Source: Pseudomonadota bacterium
GTDB taxonomy: Bacteria > Pseudomonadota > Gammaproteobacteria > Burkholderiales > Chitinibacteraceae
Length of the DNA stretch: 64,000 nucleotides
Direction: 5' to 3'
Assembly: GCA_026399755.1 (NCBI GenBank)
Contig: JAPLQI010000086.1
Coordinates: 48,843 to 112,842, forward strand
Made by a program: the position numbers and the translations under genes. The stretch's first letter is position 1. The number at the start of each line of letters is the position of its first letter. This document shows positions 54,422 through 64,000 of the stretch, one piece after another. The notes beneath the pieces were generated by a model. That model made no database searches and had not been told where the DNA came from. It worked only from the letters and a program-made list of their open reading frames with translations.

Positions 54422-57235
54422 ATGATGAGAGAGTTGAGGTCTAATTCCCACCTTTTTGGCGGGAATGCTCCTTTCGTTGAGGAGCTTTACGAGCAGTACC
54501 TGAGTGACCCACAGTCGGTTGATCAGGAATGGCGCTCCTACTTCGATAAGATGCAGCAAAGCCCTGGTGTGGTTGATCGTGATATTCCACGAGCACCGAT
54601 CGAGGAATCCTTCCGCCAACTGACTCGCCAGCCCCGCTATGTACAGCAAGGTGGCGCAGTCGATGAAGAAGCTACGCGTAAACAGGTTAATCTGCTTCGC
54701 CTGATCTCTGCTTACCGCATTATGGGCTCGCGCCAAGCGAGCCTTGATCCTTTGCAACGTATGGATCAAGCGCGTTTACCTGAGCTAGATGCTAAGCACC
54801 ATGGCTTTACCGATGCCGATATGGCAACGACATTTGGCACCAATATTGCAGGGATGGAACGCGCTACCCTTGCTGAAGTGATTGCGTTTTTAAAGCAAAC
54901 TTACTGCGGCAGTATTGGTCTGGAATATATGCACATCACCAATGCAGAACAACGCAAGTGGGTGCAGCAGTGGTTTGAATCCCGCCGCTCAACGCCAAGC
55001 TATGGTATCGAGCAAAAAAAACGCACACTGCAAAAAGTGACTGCGGCAGAAACGCTAGAACAATATCTGCATAAAAAATACGTCGGCCAAAAGCGCTTCT
55101 CGCTTGAAGGCGGCGATTCCATGATCCCAGCACTGGATTTCTTAATCCAAGGCGCGGGTGCAGTGGGTGTGCAAGAAATGATTATCGGCATGGCCCACCG
55201 TGGTCGTTTAAATGTGCTGGTCAATACGCTGGGCAAGCAGCCGCGTGATTTATTCAGCGAGTTTGAAGGCCGATCAGTCAGCGATTTGTCTTCCGGTGAC
55301 GTGAAATACCATATGGGTTTCTCGGCCGATATCCCGACTCCCGGCGGCCCAATTCACTTAAGTCTTGCGTTTAACCCATCCCACCTCGAGATCGTCAACC
55401 CTGTGGTTGAAGGCTCGGTGCGTGCGCGTCAGCAACGTCGTGGCGATAAGCTGGGTGTGCAAGTTCTGCCGGTACTGATTCATGGTGACTCAGCCTTTAT
55501 TGGCTTAGGTACCAACCAAGGTACGTTTAACCTAGCCAATACCCGTGGCTACGGCACAGGCGGCACGGTGCATTTGGTGGTGAATAACCAAGTCGGTTTC
55601 ACGACGTCTGACACCCGCGATACCCGCTCGACGATTTACTGTACTGATATCGCCAAGATGGTTGAAGCGCCAATTTTCCACGTGAATGGCGATGATCCTG
55701 AAGCGGTGATTCTGGTGATGCAAGCCGCTCTGGAATTCCGCATGAAATTCCACCGCGATGTGGTGGTAGATTTGGTGTGCTTCCGTAAGTTTGGTCACAA
55801 TGAAGCGGACGATCCCTTTGTAACGCAGCCAATGATGTACAAAAAAATTGGCCAGCATCCGGGCGCGCGTAAGAAATACGCCGATCGTCTGATTGCTGAA
55901 GGCGTTGTAAGTAGTGATGAAGCCGATAATCTGATCCAAGATTACCGCGCGGCGCTGGATAGAGGTGAGCATGTAGAGCAAACCACGCTGACCGATTACA
56001 AACGCTCGCACGCGATTGATTTCTCCCGCTATATGGGCGTGCATTGGCGTCATCCGGTGGCATCCGCTGTGCCACAAGCTGATTTGCTGCGCCTTACCGA
56101 AAAATTCACCAAAATCCCTGATAATTTTAAGCTGCGCTCGAACGTAGAAAAAATCGTCAAGGAACGCATTGCCATGGTGAATGGCGAGCAGCTAGTTGAT
56201 TTTGGTATGGCCGAGCATTTGGCCTACGCAACGCTGCTAACCGAAGGCTACGCGGTGCGTATCTCCGGTGAAGATTGTGGTCGTGGTACGTTTAATCACC
56301 GCCATGCTGTTCTGCACGATCAAAATCGTGAGAAGTGGGATCAGGGTGTTCATATTCCACTGCAGCATCTGGCCGAAAAACAAGCCAACTTTACCGTGAT
56401 CGATTCGATTCTGAACGAAGAAGCGGTGCTGGCTTTTGAATACGGTTATGCCTGCTCTGCGCCTGATGAACTCACGATTTGGGAAGCGCAGTTCGGTGAC
56501 TTTGCCAACGGCGCGCAAGTGGTGATTGATCAGTTTATTACTTCGGGCGAAACCAAGTGGGGCCGTCTGTGTGGCCTGACCATGATGTTGCCGCACGGCT
56601 ACGATGGCCAAGGCCCGGAGCATTCATCCGCCCGCGTTGAGCGCTATCTGCAACTTTGTGCAGAGCACAATGTGCAAGTGCTGATGATGTCTGAGGCCGC
56701 GCAAATGTTCCACGCGCTACGCCGTCAGATGCTGCGCCCTAGCCGTAAGCCGCTGATTATCATCATGAGCAAAAAGCTCTTGAAAGCAAAAATGGCATCC
56801 AGCCCGATCGAAGACTTCACCAAAGGTGAATTCCGCTCGGTGATTGGCGATCAAGGCAATCTGGACGTGAAGAAAGTGAAGCGCGTCGTGATGTGTGCTG
56901 GTCAGGTGTATTACGACCTGCTGGCAGGCCGTTCGGAACGCGATATTAAAGACATCGCGATTGTGCGTATCGAGCAGCTTTATCCATTCCCAACGGAAGA
57001 GCTAAAAGCTGAAATCGAGAAATACCCGAACGCACGTGAAGTGATGTGGGTACAGGAAGAACCACGCAACCAAGGCGCATGGCATCAGATTCGCCATCGC
57101 TTAGAAGCGTGTATGCATCCTAAGCAAACCCTGCTGTACGCAGGCCGTACCTCGTCGGCGTCGCCTGCTGTGGGTTATATGAGTAAGCACACTGCACAGC
57201 TTAAATCCTTCGTTGAAGAAGCAATGACTCTGTAA
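54422..57235 (+). CDS. sucA: 2-oxoglutarate dehydrogenase E1 component
   Basis: A 937-residue thiamine-diphosphate enzyme that decarboxylates 2-oxoglutarate and passes the succinyl group to SucB. The N-terminus (HLFGGNAPFVEELYEQYLSD) matches the E2-binding segment. Core blocks are MAHRGRLNVLVNTLGK, HGDSAFIGLGTNQGTFNLAN (cofactor), VVNNQVGFTT and FGHNEADDPFVTQP; the C-terminal part has HGYDGQGPEHSSAR and EEPRNQGAWHQIRHR. The start is uncertain: ATGs at 54377, 54413, 54422 and 54425 share the frame and none has a good ribosome site. 54422 fits family length. Confidence 0.96.
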   Translation: MMRELRSNSHLFGGNAPFVEELYEQYLSDPQSVDQEWRSYFDKMQQSPGVVDRDIPRAPIEESFRQLTRQPRYVQQGGAVDEEATRKQVNLLRLISAYRIMGSRQASLDPLQRMDQARLPELDAKHHGFTDADMATTFGTNIAGMERATLAEVIAFLKQTYCGSIGLEYMHITNAEQRKWVQQWFESRRSTPSYGIEQKKRTLQKVTAAETLEQYLHKKYVGQKRFSLEGGDSMIPALDFLIQGAGAVGVQEMIIGMAHRGRLNVLVNTLGKQPRDLFSEFEGRSVSDLSSGDVKYHMGFSADIPTPGGPIHLSLAFNPSHLEIVNPVVEGSVRARQQRRGDKLGVQVLPVLIHGDSAFIGLGTNQGTFNLANTRGYGTGGTVHLVVNNQVGFTTSDTRDTRSTIYCTDIAKMVEAPIFHVNGDDPEAVILVMQAALEFRMKFHRDVVVDLVCFRKFGHNEADDPFVTQPMMYKKIGQHPGARKKYADRLIAEGVVSSDEADNLIQDYRAALDRGEHVEQTTLTDYKRSHAIDFSRYMGVHWRHPVASAVPQADLLRLTEKFTKIPDNFKLRSNVEKIVKERIAMVNGEQLVDFGMAEHLAYATLLTEGYAVRISGEDCGRGTFNHRHAVLHDQNREKWDQGVHIPLQHLAEKQANFTVIDSILNEEAVLAFEYGYACSAPDELTIWEAQFGDFANGAQVVIDQFITSGETKWGRLCGLTMMLPHGYDGQGPEHSSARVERYLQLCAEHNVQVLMMSEAAQMFHALRRQMLRPSRKPLIIIMSKKLLKAKMASSPIEDFTKGEFRSVIGDQGNLDVKKVKRVVMCAGQVYYDLLAGRSERDIKDIAIVRIEQLYPFPTEELKAEIEKYPNAREVMWVQEEPRNQGAWHQIRHRLEACMHPKQTLLYAGRTSSASPAVGYMSKHTAQLKSFVEEAMTL

Positions 57236-57258
57236 TGTAGGGCGGGTGAAAACCCGCC
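57236..57258 (+). repeat. GGCGGG/CCCGCC hairpin, copy 4
   Basis: TGTAG followed by GGCGGGTGAAAACCCGCC, a 7-bp stem with a small loop, 1 base after the sucA stop. Confidence 0.7.
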
Positions 57259-57332
57259 TTATTCAACATCTAATGGATAAACAGGGTGGCTTAATCCGCC
57301 TGACCTAGTCGCCAGATCTTTGGAGTTACAAA

Positions 57333-58562
57333 ATGATTATCGAAATTTTAGTACCACAATTGCCTGAATCCGTTTCTGAAGCTTCGCTGTTGCAGTGGAA
57401 GAAAAAAGTAGGCGACGCTGTTGCCCGTGATGAGCAATTGATCGACATTGAAACCGACAAAGTTGTATTAGAAATCGCTGCGCCACAAGCGGGCATTTTG
57501 GTTTCTATCGTTCAGCAAGAAGGTGCAACGGTAGGTAGCTTGCAACTGATTGCAACGATTGATACCGAAGCCACAGTTGCTGCACCGGCAAATGTTGTGC
57601 CTGAAACTGTAAAGACCGAGCAAGACGTTCGTGTTGCAGCTGCGGCTAAAGAAGCCGGTGTTTCTGCACAAGCCATTGGTTTTGGCACGGCAGTGATGCC
57701 AGCGGCTAAAAAATTGGCCGCTGATGCGGGCGTCAACACCGCCGATGTGGGTGGCACTGGTCGCGGTGGCCGTGTACTGAAAGAAGATGTGCAGAATCAT
57801 CTAGCTAAACCCGCTGCCGCACCTGCTCCAGCATCCGCAGCCGTTTCCGTACCGCAAGGCGATCGCGCTGAGCAACGCGTACCGATGAGCCGCTTACGTG
57901 CGCGTGTGGCCGAGCGCTTACTTGAGTCGCAACAAACTAATGCGATTCTGACTACTTTCAACGAAATCAATATGAAGCCGTTGATGGATCTGCGTAATAA
58001 ATACAAAGATAAGTTTGAAAAAGACCACGGCGTGAAGCTGGGCTTTATGGGCTTCTTTGTTAAAGCTGCTGTGCACGCACTGAAGAAATTCCCGATTGTG
58101 AATGCGTCCGTTGATGGCAACGATATCGTTTACCACGGTTACTTTGATATCGGCGTGGCCGTAGGTAGCCCGCGTGGTTTGGTGGTGCCGGTGATTCGTA
58201 ATGCAGACCAACTGAGCTTGGCTGAAATCGAAAAAACCATCGCTGATTTTGGTAAGCGCGCGCAAGCCGGTAAGTTGAGCATGGACGAGCTAACTGGCGG
58301 TACTTACACCATCTCTAACGGCGGTACTTTCGGCTCGATGATGTCGACACCGATTATCAATCCACCACAATCAGCGATTCTGGGCATGCACGCAACGAAA
58401 GAGCGTGTGGTGGTAGAAAACGGTGAAATGATGATTCGCCCGATGATGTATCTGGCTCAGTCTTACGACCACCGCATCATCGATGGCCGCGAAGCCGTAT
58501 TGTCGCTGGTCGCCATCAAAGAAGTGATCGAAGATCCAGCGCGCCTGCTGCTTGATATCTAA
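57333..58562 (+). CDS. sucB: 2-oxoglutarate dehydrogenase E2 (dihydrolipoyl succinyltransferase)
   Basis: A 409-residue core enzyme. The lipoyl domain (1-77) has Lys43 in [14 protein letters not shown]. After a short linker comes the subunit-binding domain (about 121-155: [20 protein letters not shown] ... GRVLKEDV). The catalytic domain (about 175-409) has [20 protein letters not shown] and the active-site [13 protein letters not shown]. The start [20 protein letters not shown] is the family N-terminus. Confidence 0.98.
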   Translation: MIIEILVPQLPESVSEASLLQWKKKVGDAVARDEQLIDIETDKVVLEIAAPQAGILVSIVQQEGATVGSLQLIATIDTEATVAAPANVVPETVKTEQDVRVAAAAKEAGVSAQAIGFGTAVMPAAKKLAADAGVNTADVGGTGRGGRVLKEDVQNHLAKPAAAPAPASAAVSVPQGDRAEQRVPMSRLRARVAERLLESQQTNAILTTFNEINMKPLMDLRNKYKDKFEKDHGVKLGFMGFFVKAAVHALKKFPIVNASVDGNDIVYHGYFDIGVAVGSPRGLVVPVIRNADQLSLAEIEKTIADFGKRAQAGKLSMDELTGGTYTISNGGTFGSMMSTPIINPPQSAILGMHATKERVVVENGEMMIRPMMYLAQSYDHRIIDGREAVLSLVAIKEVIEDPARLLLDI

Positions 58563-58575
58563 TTAATGTGAATTG

Positions 58576-58612
58576 TGTAGGGCGGGTTAGCGGCTTTATC
58601 GCGTAACCCGCC
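58576..58612 (+). repeat. GGCGGG/CCCGCC hairpin, copy 5
   Basis: TGTAG, then GGCGGGTTA pairs with TAACCCGCC around a 14-base centre. It lies between sucB and lpd, 14 bases after the sucB stop. Confidence 0.75.
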
Positions 58613-58690
58613 ATGGCATATCGCTAAATATTGAATCACAGAGTCGGGGCGTTGATCACGCCCTTGCTCTTTCTCAAAGGTTTCCAAACC

Positions 58691-60127
58691 ATGAGCAAAG
58701 AATTTGACGTTGTTGTAATCGGCGGCGGCCCTGGTGGCTATGTGGCTGCGATTCGCGCCTCGCAGCTGGGCTTTAATACTGCATGTATCGATGCAACTAG
58801 CGATAAAGACGGCAAGGCGAGCTTGGGTGGTACGTGTTTGAATGTGGGTTGTATCCCTTCTAAAGCACTGCTGCAATCGTCAGAAAACTACTTCAATGCA
58901 GCGCACCATTTTGGCGATCACGGTATCTCTACCGGCACGCTAAAAATGGATGTGGCCAAGATGTTGGCGCGCAAGCAAGACATCATTACTAAAAACACCG
59001 GCGGTATCGCTTACTTGTTCAAAAAGAACAAAGTAACGTCTTTCCACGGCGTTGGCGCGTTTAAAGCCAAAGCGGGCGATGCTTACGTGTTGGAAGCCAA
59101 ACTTGCTGATGGCACAGTTGAAGAAATCACCGCTAAGCACGTGATTATTGCGACTGGCTCTAGCGTTCGCCAATTGCCAGGCGTGACCATCGACAATCAT
59201 CTGGTGCTGGATAACGAAGGCGCGTTGGCGATTCCTGCGGTGCCAAAACGCCTAGGCGTGATTGGCGCTGGCGTGATTGGCTTAGAAATGGGCTCGGTTT
59301 GGAAGCGCTTGGGTAGTGAAGTGACTGTGCTTGAGGCGATGCCTACTTTCCTAGGCGCAGCGGATGAGCAAGTGGCCCGCGAAGCCAAGAAATTCTTGAC
59401 TAAAGAAACCGGTCTGATTATCAATACTGGCGTTAAAATCGGCGAAATTAAGGCCGGTAAAAAAGACGTAACCGTAAACTGGACCGATGTAGCAGGTAGC
59501 GAGCAAGTCAGCGTATTTGATAAGTTGGTTGTGGCCATTGGCCGCGTGCCAAACACATCTGGTCTGAACGCAGATGCCGTTGGCCTGAAGCTAACCGAGC
59601 GCGGCCAGATCGAAGTCAACGACGATTGTCAAAGCAATCTGCCTAATGTTTGGGCGATTGGTGATGTGGTTCGCGGCCCGATGTTGGCACACAAAGCGTC
59701 TGACGAAGGCGTGGCCGTGGCTGAGCGTATCGCTGGTCAGCATCCACATATCGACTTTAACAATATCCCTTGGGTGATTTACACCAGCCCAGAAATTGCA
59801 TGGGTAGGACAGACCGAAGAGCAGCTTAAAGCCGCAGGCGTTGAATACAAGAAAGGTCAATTCTTGTTCTCCGCCAATGGCCGTGCTTTAGCGCTTGGCG
59901 AAGCTAAGGGTTTTGTTAAAATGCTGGCAGATAAGACCACCGATCGTATTTTAGGTGTTCATATCGTTGGTCCATTTGCTTCGGAATTGATTGCTGAAGC
60001 GGTAGTCGCGATGGAATTTAACGCGTCCTCAGAAGATATTGCCCGTATTGTTCATGCTCATCCATCTTTGTCTGAAGCCTTGCACGAAGCAGCTTTGGCA
60101 TGTGATAAGCGTGGTTTGCATAGCTAA
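58691..60127 (+). CDS. lpd: Dihydrolipoamide dehydrogenase (E3)
   Basis: A 478-residue flavoenzyme that reoxidises the lipoyl group of SucB with NAD+. The FAD-binding start is [20 protein letters not shown], the redox disulfide is in [16 protein letters not shown], the NAD-binding fold is [20 protein letters not shown], and the catalytic His-Glu is in [13 protein letters not shown]. The start is ATG 58691. It is the third component gene of the 2-oxoglutarate dehydrogenase cluster; a large palindromic repeat follows. Confidence 0.98.
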   Translation: MSKEFDVVVIGGGPGGYVAAIRASQLGFNTACIDATSDKDGKASLGGTCLNVGCIPSKALLQSSENYFNAAHHFGDHGISTGTLKMDVAKMLARKQDIITKNTGGIAYLFKKNKVTSFHGVGAFKAKAGDAYVLEAKLADGTVEEITAKHVIIATGSSVRQLPGVTIDNHLVLDNEGALAIPAVPKRLGVIGAGVIGLEMGSVWKRLGSEVTVLEAMPTFLGAADEQVAREAKKFLTKETGLIINTGVKIGEIKAGKKDVTVNWTDVAGSEQVSVFDKLVVAIGRVPNTSGLNADAVGLKLTERGQIEVNDDCQSNLPNVWAIGDVVRGPMLAHKASDEGVAVAERIAGQHPHIDFNNIPWVIYTSPEIAWVGQTEEQLKAAGVEYKKGQFLFSANGRALALGEAKGFVKMLADKTTDRILGVHIVGPFASELIAEAVVAMEFNASSEDIARIVHAHPSLSEALHEAALACDKRGLHS

Positions 60128-60142
60128 AAAGGCATAAAAAAC

Positions 60143-60261
60143 CTGTAGACACAGAGAAAACCAAGAGAACACAGAGCACACTGAGAGAGCGGCAAACTAC
60201 ACACAAGTCATTCTGCTTTTCTCTGTGTGCTCCGTGCTCTCTTCTTACTCTGTGTCTACAG
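60143..60261. repeat. Large palindromic CACAGAG/CACGGAG element, copy 3
   Basis: The left arm begins CTGTAGACACAGAG and the right arm ends in its exact complement CTCTGTGTCTACAG. The arms of about 45 bases remain largely complementary inward (GCACACAGAGAAAAG-type core) around a centre of about 20 bases. It shares CACAGAG and GAGCACGGAG words with the copies at 1047 and 4615. It fills much of the 220-base lpd-sucC gap. Confidence 0.75.
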
Positions 60262-60347
60262 AAGTTTTAGATTTAGTTTTCATCACTCAATATGTTTCAC
60301 GGTATGCGGCCGATTTGCATATCCTCTTTCCTTACAAAGGGTCTCAG

Positions 60348-61517
<1,170 letters not shown>

Positions 61518-61539
61518 TTACCGCTGAAAGGATAAAATA

Positions 61540-62424
61540 ATGAGCGTTTTAGTCAATAAAAACACCAAAGTATTGGTGCAAGGTTTCACCGGTAAAAACG
61601 GTACATTCCACGCAGAACAAGCATTGAAGTGTGGTACTAAGGTTGTTGGCGGTGTAACGCCAGGCAAGGGCGGCTCACGTCACCTTGATCTGCCGGTGTT
61701 CAACACCATGAAAGACGCAATGCGCGAAACCCAAGCCGATGCGACCGTTATTTACGTACCGGCTCCGTTCGCTAAAGATTCGATTCTGGAAGCGATTGAT
61801 TCAGGTATTCAGCTGATCGTATGTATCACTGAAGGCGTGCCAACACTGGATATGCTGTACGTGAAAAAAGCGGTTGATGAAGCCGGCATCCGTCTGATCG
61901 GCCCTAACTGCCCGGGTATTATCACTCCGGGCGAATGCAAGATCGGTATTATGCCTTGGCATATCCATCAGCCTGGCCGTATCGGTATTGTAAGCCGCTC
62001 CGGTACTCTGACTTACGAAGCTGTTGCGCAAACTACAGCATTGGGTCTGGGCCAATCTACATGTATCGGTATCGGTGGCGATCCAATTCCAGGCTTGAGC
62101 CATATCGATGCACTGCGCTTATTCCAAGACGATCCTGATACCGATGCGATCATCATGATCGGCGAAATCGGCGGCTCGGCTGAAGAAGAAGCCGCTGAAT
62201 TTGCTCAGTCCTACGTGACTAAGCCAGTTGTGGGTTATATCGCCGGTGTAACTGCGCCTAAGGGCAAACGCATGGGCCACGCTGGTGCGATTATCTCTGG
62301 CGGTAAAGGCACAGCAGAAGAAAAATTTGCAGCGTTTGAGCGTGCAGGTATTGCTTACACACGCAGCCCTGCTGAGCTTGGCTCGACTATGCTTGAGCTG
62401 CTGAAATCTAAGGGTATGATTTAA
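61540..62424 (+). CDS. sucD: Succinyl-CoA synthetase alpha subunit
   Basis: A 294-residue subunit carrying the phosphorylated active-site His247 in [18 protein letters not shown]. The CoA-binding start is [20 protein letters not shown], with [20 protein letters not shown] and [20 protein letters not shown] further on. AAAGGATAA precedes the ATG. It is the last gene of the TCA run, followed by a terminator. Confidence 0.98.
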   Translation: MSVLVNKNTKVLVQGFTGKNGTFHAEQALKCGTKVVGGVTPGKGGSRHLDLPVFNTMKDAMRETQADATVIYVPAPFAKDSILEAIDSGIQLIVCITEGVPTLDMLYVKKAVDEAGIRLIGPNCPGIITPGECKIGIMPWHIHQPGRIGIVSRSGTLTYEAVAQTTALGLGQSTCIGIGGDPIPGLSHIDALRLFQDDPDTDAIIMIGEIGGSAEEEAAEFAQSYVTKPVVGYIAGVTAPKGKRMGHAGAIISGGKGTAEEKFAAFERAGIAYTRSPAELGSTMLELLKSKGMI

Positions 62425-62452
62425 TTCGCTTTCTGAATTAAACCCCTCAAAA

Positions 62453-62480
62453 ACCTCAGAAGAGATTCTGGGGTTTTTTC
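62453..62480 (+). terminator. Rho-independent terminator after sucD
   Basis: ACCTCAGAA pairs with TTCTGGGGT (one G:U) around GAGA, followed by six T. It lies about 29 bases after the sucD stop. Confidence 0.88.
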
Positions 62481-62545
62481 TTGGGCGCAATGCTGGGTTT
62501 ATTGGGCTAATCTGGTAGTTGGCTGGGTTTGCTACGAGATAAAAA

Positions 62546-63283
62546 ATGAAAGTTGTGATGGTTGTGCTGTGCTGTGTTTTCTATTGCTCAGCACTTTGGG
62601 CGGATGAGGTGACTATCTTTGCCAGTGATGATTATCGGCCCGTTACTTTTCGCAATGAGCAGGGTAAGGAAGATGGTATTGCCTATGCGCTCATTAAGCA
62701 TTATGAGCAATTATCTGGGCGTAAAGTAATAGTGGATATGGCTTCCTGGAAGCGCTCTTATTTACTGGCAGAAAAAGGGAAAGGCGGCATTATTGGCTTA
62801 TCTAAGACTAAAGCCCGTTTAGAAATTTTTGATTATTCTGAGCCTTTTTATGAATCGATTGTGGGGATCGTCGTAAAAAAAGGGAAGGAGTTTCCTTTTG
62901 ATTCGGTGGCCGATTTAAAAGGAAAATTAATTAGTGTCACCAATGCCGCTAGTTATGGCGATGAATTTGATAATGCGCTGGCTATAAAGTTATTTAAAGT
63001 GGATGTGAATTACACTTCAGATGTTAGATTGAAAAAATTATTGTATGACAGGGTTGATTGCGCAGTGGTGAGTAATGGCGAGCGTGGTTTAGACGATATT
63101 CTAAAGAAAGACCCAGAGTTATCTAATAAACGTGCTGAGTTTGCCTATTTAAACAAGCCGCTAGTGCGTGACCCACTTTATTTGGCTTTTCATAAGTCAA
63201 TGAAGATGCAGACCTTTTTAATTGAATTTAATCGTGCAATTAAAGATGCAAAAGAGAAGGGTGTTATTCCTCTGGCTCGATGA
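62546..63283 (+). CDS. Periplasmic solute-binding protein, family 3 type
   Basis: A 245-residue exported protein. The signal peptide (VVMVVLCCVFYCSALWA, cleavage near residue 19) is followed by an SBP_bac_3-like fold: EVTIFASDDYRPVTF, WKRSYLLAEKGKGGIIGLSK, EIFDYSEPFYESIVGIVVKK, SVADLKGKLISVTNAASYGD and the C-terminal NKPLVRDPLYLAF. Such proteins bind amino acids or related ligands. No permease genes are adjacent, so it may be an orphan receptor or partner of a distant transporter. A paralogue follows after 32 bases. Confidence 0.88.
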   Translation: MKVVMVVLCCVFYCSALWADEVTIFASDDYRPVTFRNEQGKEDGIAYALIKHYEQLSGRKVIVDMASWKRSYLLAEKGKGGIIGLSKTKARLEIFDYSEPFYESIVGIVVKKGKEFPFDSVADLKGKLISVTNAASYGDEFDNALAIKLFKVDVNYTSDVRLKKLLYDRVDCAVVSNGERGLDDILKKDPELSNKRAEFAYLNKPLVRDPLYLAFHKSMKMQTFLIEFNRAIKDAKEKGVIPLAR

Positions 63284-63315
63284 TCTTCGGGTAGTTGTAT
63301 TGCTAGGAGAGCTTG

Positions 63316-63942
63316 GTGAAGCAATTTAAATGGTTGTTGGGCTTGTTTTTACTGCTCATGGTTAGTGCTGCTAGTGGTGAGGAAGTCACCATTTTTGCTA
63401 ATGATGATTACCGGCCCGTTAGCTATAAAAATGAGCGTGGTGAGGCTGTGGGTGTGGCTCAGGATTTGTTGAAATATCATGAGCAATTAACGAAAGAGAG
63501 CCTGAATGTAGAGACGAGCACTTGGCGTAGGGCTTATGAATTAGCCTTAAAAGGGCGAGGTGGGGTGATTGGCTTGTCTAAAACACCAGAGCGGCTTGCT
63601 ATATTTGATTACTCAGAGCCATTTATGGATGATGTGGTTGGTGTGGTGGTGCGAAAAGATAGGGTATTTCCATTTCATTCAGTGGCTGATTTAAAAGGAA
63701 AAAGGGTTGGGATTACAAATGGTGCAAGCTATGGTGTAGGGATTGATCGTGCCATTGCTCAGCAGATATTTCGTGTGGATTATAGTTATTCGACTAGCAT
63801 AAGGCTAAAAAAAGTGCTGCATCAGCGAGTTGACTGTGCCTTGCTAGGGGGAGGCAGGGACAATCCTATCAACTTAAGCCGCTTGCCTTTATTCAAGGCA
63901 TGCGGCAACATCTTTAATCAATCGCAACTCACTGATTTATAA
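63316..63942 (+). pseudogene. Second solute-binding protein, probably interrupted near its 3' end
   Basis: A 208-residue paralogue of the previous gene. It has the signal peptide (WLLGLFLLLMVSAASG), EVTIFANDDYRPVSY, GGVIGLSKTPERLAIFDYSE, SVADLKGKRVGITNGASYG and RLKKVLHQRVDCAL, aligning without gaps with its neighbour up to about residue 177. After that (GGGRDNPINLSRLPLFKACG, then a stop) similarity ends abruptly, and about 70 expected C-terminal residues are missing. No other frame downstream restores them. The GTG at 63316, with AGGAGA 5 bases upstream, is the start. Insertion of a mobile element at about 63845 would explain this. Confidence 0.7.
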
Positions 63943-64000
63943 TTACAATATGATTAAGCGCCTTAACTGACATAATTGGTAATTTATCGACTCTTTTGCA
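63845..64000. other. Possible end of an inserted element, running off the window
   Basis: Sequence after the break in the second solute-binding gene is unrelated to its paralogue. A GGGGGAGGCAGGG stretch marks the junction. A 23-codon frame is open on the minus strand from the window edge to a stop at 63929, compatible with the end of a transposase gene but too short to prove it. Confidence 0.35.

Overview
The window is a stretch of a Gram-negative betaproteobacterial chromosome. The exbB-exbD-lpxK-(Trm112-like)-kdsB-adk order, the single sdhCDAB-sdhE-gltA-sucAB-lpd-sucCD run, PilU and the flagellar/chemotaxis gene set point to the Neisseriales (Chromobacteriaceae/Chitinibacteraceae, something like Iodobacter or Deefgea). 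The genus is an inference from protein style and the moderate base composition, not a computed placement. I saw no rRNA, tRNA or CRISPR array. Most genes are recognisable core genes.

Layout. 1-0.9 kb: the 5' part of an MFS drug exporter gene running off the left edge. 1.2-6.4 kb: pilU, a Nudix/ThiE-like fusion, an unknown membrane-anchored protein, a YgjP-type metallopeptidase and xseA. 6.9-10.6 kb: the exbBD-lpxK-kdsB-adk cluster, ended by a long bidirectional terminator. 10.7-11.9 kb: an EAL-HDOD signalling protein. 12.2-17.4 kb (minus strand): chemotaxis operon 1 (cheV, cheV, cheY, cheZ, cheA). 17.7-31.7 kb (plus strand): the flagellar sensor kinase fleS/flrB, an HsbA/HsbR-like partner-switching pair, then chemotaxis set 2 (small membrane MCP, cheY, cheA, cheW, a large five-PAS soluble receptor, cheR, cheD, cheB). 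31.7-39.6 kb: fleR/flrC and fliEFGHIJ. 39.8-44.3 kb: a UPF0114 membrane protein and a GbsR/MarR regulator with the cytochrome bd operon cydP-cydA-cydB-cydX. 45.1-47.1 kb: nagE. 47.2-62.4 kb: mdh, a GntR/UTRA regulator and the continuous TCA-cycle run. 62.5-64 kb: two tandem paralogous solute-binding-protein genes, the second broken near the window edge.

How it fits together. About 27 kb in the middle is devoted to motility. FleS/FleR are the expected two-component pair for sigma-54 flagellar genes, and a plausible sigma-54 promoter lies just before fliE. Between fleS and fleR sit the chemotaxis genes and a phosphatase/STAS switch. The two CheA kinases have complementary partners: CheA1 has two CheV, CheY and CheZ, while CheA2 has CheW, CheY, CheR, CheD, CheB and both receptors. 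The right part encodes quinol oxidation by cytochrome bd, GlcNAc uptake and nearly the whole oxidative TCA cycle.

The non-coding layer is informative. A family of short GGCGGG...CCCGCC hairpins occupies most of the longer gaps of the TCA run. A CACAGAG/CACGGAG repeat occurs three times, once as a large palindrome. Perfect palindromes mark likely operators before the GbsR and GntR genes, and several T-less hairpins sit inside the flagellar/chemotaxis operons. No wholly new multi-gene system was identified. The best leads are the HsbR/HsbA-like module with the double CheA arrangement, the GYGFF-repeat linker of CheA2, and the 12-residue repeat tail of FliH.
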